Shown in pieces: positions 52,590 through 61,153 of a DNA stretch of 64,000 nt. This DNA comes from Lachnospiraceae bacterium NC2008 (lineage in GTDB: Bacteria > Bacillota > Clostridia > Lachnospirales > Lachnospiraceae). A program made the position numbers and the translations under genes. Positions within the stretch are counted from its first letter, which is position 1. Every line of letters starts with the position of its first letter. The notes under the pieces were generated by a model, which did no database searches, was not told where the DNA came from, and saw only the letters and a program-made list of their open reading frames with translations. The DNA lies in NCBI GenBank assembly GCA_000687675.1, contig JHWS01000005.1:62001-126000 (forward strand), read 5' to 3'.

Positions 52590-53408
52590 ATGGTAGTACA
52601 GCACAATTTAACAGCAATGAACAGTAACAGAATGTTAGGCATCACAGCAGGCGCTCAGGCAAAGTCAACTGAGAAGTTGTCTTCAGGTTACAAGATTAAC
52701 CGTGCAGCAGATGATGCAGCAGGACTTGCAATCTCTGAAAAGATGAGACGTCAGGTTAAGGGCTTAACACAGGCTAGTGCAAACGCACAGGATGGTATCT
52801 CTTGCGTACAGACAGCAGAAGGTGCTCTTGCAGAAGTACATGATATGTTACAGAGAATGAATACACTTGCTATTCAGGCTTCTAACGACACAATGACAAC
52901 TGCAGATAGAGGATACCTTGATCAAGAAGTTCAGGCACTTAAGTCAGAAATCGATCGTGTTGCTTCAACAACAACATTCAACGAGCAGAACTTACTTAAC
53001 GGCGACTTCAAGAACAAGAATCTTCAGGTTGGTGCAGAAGCAGGTCAGTTCATTAAGATGGACATCAATAAGATGAGCACATCTGGTATAGGTATCCAGG
53101 ATGTTGCAATTTCTGGTTCAAAGAACACAGATGCTCAGACAGCTATCAGAAGTATTAAGACAGCTCTTGCTTCAGTTTCTAAGCAGAGATCTGATCTCGG
53201 TGCTGTTCAGAACAGACTCGAGCACACAATCAAGAACCTCGACAACGTAGTTGAGAACACAACAGCTGCTGAATCTGCTATCCGTGACACAGATATGGCT
53301 ACAGAGATGGTTAGATTCTCTAATAACCAGATTCTTCGTCAGGCAGGTACATCAATGCTTGCACAGGCTAACCAGTCTAACCAGAGTGTACTTTCACTTC
53401 TCGGCTAA
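52590..53408 (+). CDS. fliC: Flagellin 1
   Basis: 272 residues from ATG 52590, 8 nt after AAGGAGG. N-terminal D0/D1: MVVQHNLTAMNSNRMLGIT, STEKLSSGYKINRAADDAAGLAISEKMRRQVKGL, VQTAEGALAEVHDMLQRMNTLAIQASND. C-terminal D1/D0: LGAVQNRLEHTIKNLDNVVENTTAAESAIRDTDMATEMVRFSNNQIL. The short central part means D2/D3 are missing, giving a thin-surface flagellin. Nearly identical to flagellin 2 at 55977, except for the central variable segment (about 145-185). Confidence 0.97.
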   Translation: MVVQHNLTAMNSNRMLGITAGAQAKSTEKLSSGYKINRAADDAAGLAISEKMRRQVKGLTQASANAQDGISCVQTAEGALAEVHDMLQRMNTLAIQASNDTMTTADRGYLDQEVQALKSEIDRVASTTTFNEQNLLNGDFKNKNLQVGAEAGQFIKMDINKMSTSGIGIQDVAISGSKNTDAQTAIRSIKTALASVSKQRSDLGAVQNRLEHTIKNLDNVVENTTAAESAIRDTDMATEMVRFSNNQILRQAGTSMLAQANQSNQSVLSLLG

Positions 53409-53443
53409 TTTTCAAACTGGTTAACTTAATTAAAACTACCACT

Positions 53444-53474
53444 AAAGGGCTACTCGTAAGAGTAGCCCTTTTAC
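53444..53474 (+). terminator. Terminator of flagellin 1
   Basis: AAAGGGCTACTC-GTAA-GAGTAGCCCTTTT forms a 12-bp GC-rich stem with a tetraloop running into T's. Confidence 0.9.
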
Positions 53475-53515
53475 TTTGCATAGAACATTACACGCTATAA
53501 ACAAGGCATAAGTTT

Positions 53516-53524
53516 TGATATAAT
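53516..53524 (+). promoter_or_regulatory. Extended -10 promoter of the LicD fusion gene
   Basis: TGATATAAT (TGN plus TATAAT at 53519-53524) is an extended -10 element; no clear -35 box. It suggests the gene is expressed by vegetative sigma, separately from the flagellins. Confidence 0.45.
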
Positions 53525-53574
53525 AAGGATGGCAACAGTATTTTGATATTAGAATATAAGGTATTAAGCTGGAT

Positions 53575-55830
53575 TTGAAAGATACAAAAGGGGAATATGA
53601 CAAGTTAATATTCGACAATTCTTATTTTGAAGATGAAGTAATAGGAGGCTTCTATGTACCATCTCTTATGAAGAGATGCTGGGCTGTACAGATGGAAGTC
53701 TTATTTCAGTTCACTAAAATCTGCGAAAAACATAATATAGAATACTTTGCTGAGTGGGGAACATTGATATCAGCTGTAAGGCATGGGGATATGATTCCAT
53801 GGGATGATGATATGGATGTAACCATGAAGAGATGGGAATATGAAAAGTTTAGAAAATATGCAGAGGAAGAACTACCGGAAGGTTATTTCTTTACAGATTT
53901 TGAAACTACCCATACCTGCTGGCAGTTTATCGTTAATCTAACTGTTAATGAGAGAATGAATTTTACTAAAGAATATATGGACTCTCACTACGGTTTTCCA
54001 TATAGAGCAGGTCTGGATATCTTTATTCTGGATAATTATCCTGATGATGATAAAGAAGCTCTTGTTCAGTCAGACAATATAAAAAAAGTACTTAGCACAG
54101 CGGATCTCATCTTTGAGAGACATCTTGTTGGTACAGATATATTAAAAGCTATAGATGATATCGAGAAGGATTTACGTATAGAGCTAACCAGCATCAGAGA
54201 CATATTAAAGACGGGACATATGGATGATGATAATGTTTTATATAATATCAGACTTGAGTTATATAAGCTTGCCAGGGAAATATGCAGAAGGTATAACAAC
54301 AGGGAAACTACTCGTATAGCTCAGATGATGCCGTGGGGAATATTTGAACACAGAAGTATGCCAAGAGAGTTCTTTTCTGCTGCTATATATAAAGAATATG
54401 GTCCTACTAAAATCAGTATTCCATTATATAGTCACGAACTTCTTTCCAGAAAATTTGGAACTTATTATATCCCATATAAAAGCGGTGCCGGTCATGATTA
54501 TCCATACTATGAAAATCAAAGGAAACTTTTAGGTGAAGACGTAGACTTTGTTCCGGTTTATAAAGCTGATATTAATGATATAAGTAAAGAAGAACGCCTC
54601 TCTCCTATTAAAACAATAGCTTCGGAATATATTAACTTTATAAGGAATAATTATGATAATTATAATGACTGCCAGGCTATAACTATAGAATTTGGAGAAT
54701 ATCTTGAAAAAGTAAAAGGTTCAGATTATGAACTTATTCGTAACCTTGAATATTTTTGCGAAGTTTTGTTTGAAGCAAGTCAGGGAGAAAAAACAAAAGA
54801 ACAGCTAAAGGAAGAGGTAGATAGGTTAGCTTCGTTAGTTGATGAATATATATTAAAGAAAAATATCTATGTGTTTATACTTTACAAGGCAAAGTATTTT
54901 GATAGATTCCTTCCGATATATGAAGAGTTAGCTTCTGATCCTGATAATCAGATATATGTTATACCCCAGCCTTTATATTATAAAAAATACGATGGAAGTA
55001 AGATATGTGATTATGTTGAAGAAGAATCTTATCCTGAGGATATTGAGCTAACAGATTCTTCTATAAATATAGAAGCTTTATCACCAGACGTGATTTACAT
55101 ACAAAATCCATATGATAATTACAATATGGCAATAAGTACTGATCCAGCTTTTTATTCTGATAATTTAAAAAGATGCTGTGGGCAGTTAATATATATTCCA
55201 TATTTTAGAGAGTTTGATTTTTCTAAAGAAGATGAAAGACAGTATTACAATATGAAATACTACTGTCTTATGCCTGGAGTAATTAACGCTGATAAGGTTG
55301 TTTTGGCAAGTCAGGCATTAAAAGATGTATATATAGAAAAAATAACTGAGGAATATGGGCAAGAAGTAAGAACTATCTTCGAAGAAAAAATATATGTAGA
55401 TGAGAATAATCTTTTTAAAGATAATTCCAAAGAAAAAGCTAGAGATATTCTAAAAGACCAGATAGATATTTCAAAGAAAATTGTTATATTCTATACAGAT
55501 ATTTCTCTTTTATATCAATTTAAAGAGCAGGCTATTAAGAAAATACAGTCAGTTCTTGATACGTTTAAAGATAAGAATGTGGATATTTCTCTTGTATGGA
55601 CTATAGATTCAGCGATAGAAACTGAATTGCCGGCCATTGATAAGAGTTTATATGAAGCATTTGTAAAAGTAAAAGAGAGATTCGAAAAGAATAAAATCGG
55701 ATATATTAATAAGTGGAATCTAGGCTTAATTGCAGATGCATGTGATGCATATTATGGTGATCCGTCCCCTCTTATGCAAAAAATATTTGATAAAGAAAAA
55801 CCTATAATGCTATGTAATTACAGGGTTTAA
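53575..55830 (+). CDS. LicD-type phosphotransferase fused to a CDP-glycerol-transferase-like domain
   Basis: 751 residues with a TTG start; an earlier ATG is absent and the first internal in-frame ATG (near residue 30) would cut the conserved N-terminus. The LicD domain (about 20-320) has EYFAEWGTLISAVRHGDMIPWDDDMDVTM, the nucleotidyltransferase-type DDDxD metal site. The second half (about 420-751) begins YVFILYKAKYFDRFLPIYEEL and has VIYIQNPYDNYN and IYIPYFREFDF, as in proteins related to teichoic-acid CDP-glycerol glycerophosphotransferases. LicD enzymes transfer phosphocholine or other phospho-groups from CDP-linked donors to glycans. Its position between two flagellin genes suggests modification of flagellin glycan, but wall polymer modification is equally possible. 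Confidence 0.75.
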   Translation: MKDTKGEYDKLIFDNSYFEDEVIGGFYVPSLMKRCWAVQMEVLFQFTKICEKHNIEYFAEWGTLISAVRHGDMIPWDDDMDVTMKRWEYEKFRKYAEEELPEGYFFTDFETTHTCWQFIVNLTVNERMNFTKEYMDSHYGFPYRAGLDIFILDNYPDDDKEALVQSDNIKKVLSTADLIFERHLVGTDILKAIDDIEKDLRIELTSIRDILKTGHMDDDNVLYNIRLELYKLAREICRRYNNRETTRIAQMMPWGIFEHRSMPREFFSAAIYKEYGPTKISIPLYSHELLSRKFGTYYIPYKSGAGHDYPYYENQRKLLGEDVDFVPVYKADINDISKEERLSPIKTIASEYINFIRNNYDNYNDCQAITIEFGEYLEKVKGSDYELIRNLEYFCEVLFEASQGEKTKEQLKEEVDRLASLVDEYILKKNIYVFILYKAKYFDRFLPIYEELASDPDNQIYVIPQPLYYKKYDGSKICDYVEEESYPEDIELTDSSINIEALSPDVIYIQNPYDNYNMAISTDPAFYSDNLKRCCGQLIYIPYFREFDFSKEDERQYYNMKYYCLMPGVINADKVVLASQALKDVYIEKITEEYGQEVRTIFEEKIYVDENNLFKDNSKEKARDILKDQIDISKKIVIFYTDISLLYQFKEQAIKKIQSVLDTFKDKNVDISLVWTIDSAIETELPAIDKSLYEAFVKVKERFEKNKIGYINKWNLGLIADACDAYYGDPSPLMQKIFDKEKPIMLCNYRV

Positions 55831-55872
55831 GAAAAAATGTATAAAAAAATAAAAAAAATTTAATAATAAGTG

Positions 55873-55899
55873 TTAAGTAAATGGAACTTGGTCCGATAT
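55873..55899 (+). promoter_or_regulatory. sigma-28-type promoter of flagellin 2
   Basis: TTAAGT (55873-55878), 14 bp, CCGATAT (55893-55899). Same hexamers and spacing as at flagellin 1, but without the overlapping palindrome. Confidence 0.8.
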
Positions 55900-55910
55900 A
55901 TATATCAGAA

Positions 55911-55968
55911 GGTTGATTGGTAGTCAACCAAATAAGTTAACCAATAAGGAAAAGTTAGTCCAAGGAGG
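55911..55968 (+). promoter_or_regulatory. Flagellin 2 leader
   Basis: GGTTGA-TTGGTAG-TCAACC (55911-55929) forms a hairpin at the position equivalent to the CsrA hairpin of flagellin 1, but its loop lacks GGA. A GGA occurs in AATAAGGAAAA downstream in a weak stem, and AAGGAGG (55962-55968) is the Shine-Dalgarno site. CsrA control may differ between the two genes. Confidence 0.5.
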
Positions 55969-55976
55969 AAATTATT

Positions 55977-56798
55977 ATGGTAGTACAGCACAACTTAACA
56001 GCTATGAATAGCAACAGAATGTTAGGCATCACAACAGGTTCTCAGGCAAAGTCAACTGAGAAGTTATCATCAGGTTATAGAATTAACCGTGCAGCTGATG
56101 ATGCAGCAGGACTTGCAATCTCAGAAAAGATGAGACGTCAGGTTAAAGGTTTAACACAGGCAAGCGCTAACGCACAGGATGGAATCTCTTGCGTACAGAC
56201 AGCTGAAGGTGCTCTTGCAGAAGTACATGATATGTTACAGAGAATGAATACACTTGCTATTCAGTCTTCTAACGATACAATGACATCTGCTGATAGAGGA
56301 TATCTTGATTCAGAAGTACAGGCACTTAAGTCAGAAATCAACCGTGTTGCTTCAACAACAACATTCAATGAGCAGAACTTACTTGATGGTACATTCACAA
56401 ATAGAAATCTTCAGGTTGGTGCAGAAGCAGGTCAGTTTATTGAAATTAACATCGTGGCTATGAATGCAACAGGCATCGGTGTTGATTCAGTAGCAGTATC
56501 TGGTTCAACTAATGCAGCAGCTCAGGATGCTATCGGAAAGATTAAGACAGCTCTTGCATCTGTTTCTAAGCAAAGATCTGATCTCGGTGCTGTTCAGAAC
56601 AGACTTGAGCATACAATTAAGAATCTTGATAACGTAGTTGAGAACACAACAGCAGCTGAATCAGCTATCCGTGATACAGATATGGCAACAGAGATGGTTA
56701 GATACTCTAACAACCAGATTCTTGCACAGGCTGGTACATCAATGCTTGCTCAGGCTAATCAGTCTAACCAGAGTGTACTTTCACTCCTTAACGGCTAA
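55977..56798 (+). CDS. fliC: Flagellin 2
   Basis: 273 residues. Same architecture as flagellin 1 (MVVQHNLTAMNSNRMLGIT at the start, LGAVQNRLEHTIKNLDNVVENTTAAESAIRDTDMATEMVRYSNNQIL near the end), short D1-only type. Differences cluster in the central segment (LDGTFTNRNLQVGAEAGQFIEINIVAMNATGIGVDSVAVSG in segments). It has its own sigma-28 promoter and terminator. Two flagellins with such similar ends can be incorporated into one filament. Confidence 0.97.
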   Translation: MVVQHNLTAMNSNRMLGITTGSQAKSTEKLSSGYRINRAADDAAGLAISEKMRRQVKGLTQASANAQDGISCVQTAEGALAEVHDMLQRMNTLAIQSSNDTMTSADRGYLDSEVQALKSEINRVASTTTFNEQNLLDGTFTNRNLQVGAEAGQFIEINIVAMNATGIGVDSVAVSGSTNAAAQDAIGKIKTALASVSKQRSDLGAVQNRLEHTIKNLDNVVENTTAAESAIRDTDMATEMVRYSNNQILAQAGTSMLAQANQSNQSVLSLLNG

Positions 56799-56824
56799 TG
56801 ATTCATTAAGGATAATACAAAGAT

Positions 56825-56855
56825 TAAGCGGTTTCGTAAGAGACCGCTTTTTTAA
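56825..56855 (+). terminator. Terminator of flagellin 2
   Basis: TTAAGCGGT..TC-GTAA-GA..ACCGCTTTTTT forms a stem with one internal mismatch pair, then a T-run. Confidence 0.85.
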
Positions 56856-56892
56856 TACAAAAATGTATAACTTGTATTCGCTTATGCTGGCA

Positions 56893-56922
56893 TTTACAAA
56901 GGTTATAACGTAAAAGTATAAT
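56893..56922 (+). promoter_or_regulatory. sigma-A promoter, twin of the one at 60464
   Basis: TTTACA (56893-56898), 18 bp, TATAAT (56917-56922). The whole stretch CATTTACAAAGGTTA.A.CGTAAAAGTATAATA is shared with the promoter before the gene at 60515. Confidence 0.75.
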
Positions 56923-56958
56923 AATATTTAGGAGACAAGAGGATGGGAATATAGGATT

Positions 56959-58140
56959 ATGAAGATACTTATATATAGATACGGAAGTATATATGAACCA
57001 GCTGTAATCGGAGCTTTTACAAAGCTTGGTCTTACTTGCGATGAACTAAATGAAGAAGTAACAAATAAAAAAATTAGTCCAACGCAGCGTGTTGAATTAG
57101 TTTCCAAGGCTATTCTTTCTAATATGGATGCTGGAACTCCATATCTTTTTGTCTTTTCTATTAATTTTTATCCAGATATTTCAGCTCTTTGTCAAAGGCT
57201 ACACATTAAATATGTGTGCTGGAGCGTAGACTGTCCTGTTTTGGAACTCTTTAGCAATGAGATAAAGAATGAATATAATAGAATATTCTTATTTGATCGC
57301 CATCAGTATCAGTGGGTACAAAAGTATAATCAAAGCGGAGCATTTCACCTTCCATTAGCTTCAGATGTAGAGCGAATGGATAAAGTCATTGCTGATATTT
57401 CTGAAAGCGACAGAAAAAAGTTTTTTTCTGATATAGCATTCGTTGGTTCTTTATATAGCGAGAAGAATAAATATCCTGAACTGAATAATATGGAACCTTT
57501 TGCAAAAGGATATTTAGATGGAGTTATAGAGGCCCAGCTAAAAGTGTATGGGGCCAACTTTATGGAGTCGGCTTTAACCGATAAGATTGTAGATGAAGCT
57601 TCTAAATATATGGCAAAGTATAATACAGAGTCTATAGTTGAACCTATGGAGAGATTTCTTCTTGCTCATGCTTATATGGGCTATGAACTTGCTTATAGAG
57701 AAAGAGTTCTCACATTAAATACACTTGCGAAGTTTTATAAGGTGGATTTATACACTCTAAGTGATACAAGCCCACTTGTTAATGTTAATAACAAAGGCCA
57801 GGCTAAGACTCTCACTGAGATGCCTAAGATATTTAATCTTTCTAAGATAAATCTGAATATGACCATGCGTCCAATAGAGACTGGGCTACCACTTAGAATA
57901 TTCGATATTCTTTCTTCAGGTGGTTTTTGCATGACCAATTTCCAGGAAGAACTTCTTGATATGTTTACTATTGGTGAAGATATAGAGGCATATTCATCTA
58001 TAGAAGAATTAGTAGATAAGTGCGGATATTATCTTGAACATGATGATATAAGACGTAATATTGCTGCTAAAGGATATGAGAAGGTAAAGAATACACATAA
58101 TATTCTCAACCGTATGGCGGATATGATTAGAAATTTATAG
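56959..58140 (+). CDS. DUF3880/CgeB-type glycosyltransferase beside flagellins
   Basis: 393 residues. The N-terminal half has YLFVFSINFYPDISALCQRLHIKYVCWSVDCPVLEL (segments), and the C-terminal half KINLNMTMRPIETGLPLRIFDILSSGGFCMTNFQEELLDMF, as in the enzyme at 39306-40457, so both are one family (GT-B type). Soluble, no signal. Preceded by a consensus-like vegetative promoter. Position directly after the flagellin genes suggests flagellin glycosylation, a common arrangement, but this is inferred. Confidence 0.7.
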   Translation: MKILIYRYGSIYEPAVIGAFTKLGLTCDELNEEVTNKKISPTQRVELVSKAILSNMDAGTPYLFVFSINFYPDISALCQRLHIKYVCWSVDCPVLELFSNEIKNEYNRIFLFDRHQYQWVQKYNQSGAFHLPLASDVERMDKVIADISESDRKKFFSDIAFVGSLYSEKNKYPELNNMEPFAKGYLDGVIEAQLKVYGANFMESALTDKIVDEASKYMAKYNTESIVEPMERFLLAHAYMGYELAYRERVLTLNTLAKFYKVDLYTLSDTSPLVNVNNKGQAKTLTEMPKIFNLSKINLNMTMRPIETGLPLRIFDILSSGGFCMTNFQEELLDMFTIGEDIEAYSSIEELVDKCGYYLEHDDIRRNIAAKGYEKVKNTHNILNRMADMIRNL

Positions 58141-58149
58141 GGGGATACT

Positions 58150-60405
58150 ATGAACAAAGAGTTCGATACAATTGTCGTTATTACACCTGCTGATTTTGAT
58201 AGATTAAAAAGTCAGTATAAATATTATCCAGATAGGATACCATCTAAAAAAATACTATTTGTAGGTTCTGAGGAAGTCAGTAAGAAGGTTAGTGAACTGG
58301 GTATAAATGAACTAGGCTTTGTTAACGAGAATGATATTATCCCATTTGATCAGGTTCATGCGGTTATGAAAGAACATATGAAGCCTATTCTGGGAGATAA
58401 TGATTTACCAAGAGGTGTAACAGGTTGGTACTATCAGCAGTTCCTTAAGATGCAATATGCAGAAACTTGCCAGGATGAATACTATATGTCTTGGGATGGA
58501 GATACAGTGCCTTGCGGGCATTTTGAGATGTTTAAAGAGGATGGTACGCCATATATAGACTTAAAATCTGAATATCATGCAGAATACTTTGAGACTATGG
58601 GAATTCTTATTCCTGGGCTTAAGAAATTCATAGAAAAATCTTTTATATCTGAACATATGCTTTTCAAATGCTCTATTATGAACTCTTTGATAAGCAAAAT
58701 CATGGAAAACACATCTATCGAGGGTGATACTTTCTGGAAGAAAATCATCCATGCAATACCAGCAGAAAAGATTCAAAATACTGCTTTTAGCGAATTTGAA
58801 ACCTATGGCTCATTTGTATGCATTACAGATCCTACAGCATATAGATTACGTGACTGGCATTCATTTAGACTTGGGGGTGAGTTCTTTGATCTAGATACAA
58901 TATGCCAGAGAGATTATGACTGGCTGGCAAAAGACTTCTTTGCTATATCATTTGAAAAAGGACATTCTGTAAGAGAAGATCACAAAAATTTATTTGATAA
59001 TCCAGACTACCAGGCAAAATTATCAGCGAGGCAGATGTTAGAAGCTGCTCAGGAAGAGTTTAAAGAAGGTTATATTGAAAAGTGGGATTCTGCATCAAGT
59101 GACAAGAAAGCAGATGCCACAAATAGCACGGATAATGCCGATGATTATACATTTATGAAATATAACAATCTAGGCGATTATCTTGAAAATACTAATCCTG
59201 ACCAAGCGTATCTGGCGTACGAGCAGGCTTTATTCTATTGCAAGAATGAAGTGTATTTAGATGCTATCAAAAATAAGATTGTTTTATTAAAGCAGAATCA
59301 TAGTGTATCAGTAAATAAGTGCTCATTTGTTATAGTTTCTTATAATTGCAAATACATGATGGAAAAGTGTATCGAAAGTATAAGAAATACCTGCTACAAA
59401 GATTCTTATGAAATTGTAGTTGTTGATAACAACTCTGATGATGGAGTAAGAGAATATTTAGAAAAACAGGATGATGTAATTTTAATTAAAAACAAGGAAA
59501 ATGTTGGCTTTCCAAAAGGCTGCAACATAGGAATCGAATATGCAAAGCCAAGCAACGATATTTTCTTATTAAATAACGATACAAGAATGACTAATGATGC
59601 CCTTTTCTATCTACGAATGGGGTTATACGAGGATGAGGGCATTGGTGCTACAGGTGCTGTTGCTAACTATTGCGGTAAAGAGCAGAGATTAGATTTTGAG
59701 GCCTCAAGTATTGAAGGATATTTAAAATTCGCCTCAGAGAATAATGTTTCAATAAGAAATCCTTATCAGTATATTAATAGACTTAGTGGTTTTGCGATGC
59801 TAATAAAGAGGGAAGCTTTTGATAAAATTGGTAAACTCGATGAAAGTTTCTCACCAGGTTACTGCGAAGATGATGACTTGAGTTTCGGGCTTAAGATGTT
59901 TGGTTATAAACTTGTAATATGCCATAACGCATTTATTTATCATGCTGGTAGTCAAAGTTTTATTAAGAGGTCAGATCTCGATGATATTATGCAAAGAAAT
60001 CACAACTATATTGCTAAGAAATGGGGCTTTGATTGCTTGTCATATTCAGTTATTACTGAGCCAGAAGATAATATGCTTCAAAGGATTAATCATAGAAAAT
60101 ATGATAAGTTTTCTCTGCTAGAGATTGGTTGTGGAACAGGCAATTTCTTGTCTAAGATAAAATACAACTATCCAAATTCAGTCGTATATGGTATCGAAAA
60201 AGAGGAAGGGGCTATAGCTCTTTCTGCTGCTGAAACTAATATTTTATTTATGGATATAACTAAACAAAAATTGCCATTCCTAAAGGATTCGTTTGATTAC
60301 ATTATCTACAACGACCGCTTCGGTAATGGCCCTTCAAAAGATGCTGTAAGTAACATATTGAATGACTATCTCTCAGAAGAGGGAAGCCTACTTTGGGTTC
60401 AGTAA
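58150..60405 (+). CDS. Three-domain DUF6492 / GT2 / methyltransferase protein
   Basis: 751 residues. The N-terminal DUF6492-like domain (1-300) has FDTIVVITPADF, RGVTGWYYQQFLKMQYAE and the metal-site-like MSWDGDTVPCG. A TPR-like linker (about 340-385) follows. The GT2 domain (about 392-620) has CSFVIVSYNCKYMMEKC, IVVVDNNSDDG, FLLNNDTRM and YCEDDDLSFGLKMFGY. The C-terminal 105 residues begin a class I methyltransferase (SLLEIGCGTGNFLSKI) and end at GSLLWVQ; it is shorter than most, so it may be a minimal or truncated methyltransferase. Together this reads as two sugar transfers and one methylation on one chain. Starts 9 bp after the preceding gene. Confidence 0.75.
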   Translation: MNKEFDTIVVITPADFDRLKSQYKYYPDRIPSKKILFVGSEEVSKKVSELGINELGFVNENDIIPFDQVHAVMKEHMKPILGDNDLPRGVTGWYYQQFLKMQYAETCQDEYYMSWDGDTVPCGHFEMFKEDGTPYIDLKSEYHAEYFETMGILIPGLKKFIEKSFISEHMLFKCSIMNSLISKIMENTSIEGDTFWKKIIHAIPAEKIQNTAFSEFETYGSFVCITDPTAYRLRDWHSFRLGGEFFDLDTICQRDYDWLAKDFFAISFEKGHSVREDHKNLFDNPDYQAKLSARQMLEAAQEEFKEGYIEKWDSASSDKKADATNSTDNADDYTFMKYNNLGDYLENTNPDQAYLAYEQALFYCKNEVYLDAIKNKIVLLKQNHSVSVNKCSFVIVSYNCKYMMEKCIESIRNTCYKDSYEIVVVDNNSDDGVREYLEKQDDVILIKNKENVGFPKGCNIGIEYAKPSNDIFLLNNDTRMTNDALFYLRMGLYEDEGIGATGAVANYCGKEQRLDFEASSIEGYLKFASENNVSIRNPYQYINRLSGFAMLIKREAFDKIGKLDESFSPGYCEDDDLSFGLKMFGYKLVICHNAFIYHAGSQSFIKRSDLDDIMQRNHNYIAKKWGFDCLSYSVITEPEDNMLQRINHRKYDKFSLLEIGCGTGNFLSKIKYNYPNSVVYGIEKEEGAIALSAAETNILFMDITKQKLPFLKDSFDYIIYNDRFGNGPSKDAVSNILNDYLSEEGSLLWVQ

Positions 60406-60463
60406 TTTATTCAAGTGGTGATATCACACAACTCGAATAGTGGCATTTTTACTTATACTGACA

Positions 60464-60493
60464 TTTACAAAGGTTAGAGCGTAAAAGTATAAT
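60464..60493 (+). promoter_or_regulatory. sigma-A promoter, twin of the one at 56893
   Basis: TTTACA (60464-60469), 18 bp, TATAAT (60488-60493), with near-identical spacer sequence to the other site. Opens the second half of the modification cluster. Confidence 0.75.
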
Positions 60494-60514
60494 ATATATG
60501 GGAGAAAATGCTAT

Positions 60515-61153
60515 ATGATTATACCTGCTCAGATTGATGAATCCACCATTGGTGATATAAATAAATACGTTGAAGATTCTTACAATGCTCTTAAAGAATC
60601 AAAGCCTGTACTAGTAGCTCTTGGCTGTTCTTTTAAAGGTCGTATCAATGAAAAACTTCAGGAAAGAACTGAAAGAGCTTACGAAGATATTATGGGCCTT
60701 GTTAATAGTAGTGATTATGATAAGGCTATGACTTGTGATTCTGAACTTGCTTATTTTAAGAAGGCTGCGGATATATACCAGCTTGAAAGAGGCAATGAAT
60801 ATACCATATTCGATGGTATGGAGTATGTAGAGGATTTTTCTAAAATATATAGACGTATATGTCAGTTCTTAAGGCGAATCCAACTTGAAGTTGGAGATAA
60901 TCTTTGTAAAGAAATAATCCCTTATATTAATGAACATAGTATATCTGTAGTGGCACTTAGCCAGATTCTGCTTACATCAGATGTAGGCCATAAGGACAAG
61001 GTGGCAATTACCCTTGCAACCTATTATCAGCATGAGTGCAGATTTACAGAGGCGCTATACCTTATAGGGAATATTGAGGATAATTGCAGGGATGAATTCT
61101 TAGATAAGATGAAACGAGTTAAGACACGCTGCGAGGAGAGGGTGCCATGCTAG
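60515..61153 (+). CDS. Unknown helical protein in the glycan-modification cluster
   Basis: 212 residues, cytoplasmic, largely helical. Notable stretches are VLVALGCSFKGRINEKLQERTERAYEDIMGLV and ITLATYYQHECRFTEALYLIGNIEDNC, the latter TPR-like. No catalytic motif or membrane segment. It has GGGAGAAAA before the ATG and overlaps the start of the next gene by seven bases, so translation is coupled to a glycosyltransferase. Possibly an accessory or scaffolding subunit. Family not recognised. Confidence 0.7.
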   Translation: MIIPAQIDESTIGDINKYVEDSYNALKESKPVLVALGCSFKGRINEKLQERTERAYEDIMGLVNSSDYDKAMTCDSELAYFKKAADIYQLERGNEYTIFDGMEYVEDFSKIYRRICQFLRRIQLEVGDNLCKEIIPYINEHSISVVALSQILLTSDVGHKDKVAITLATYYQHECRFTEALYLIGNIEDNCRDEFLDKMKRVKTRCEERVPC

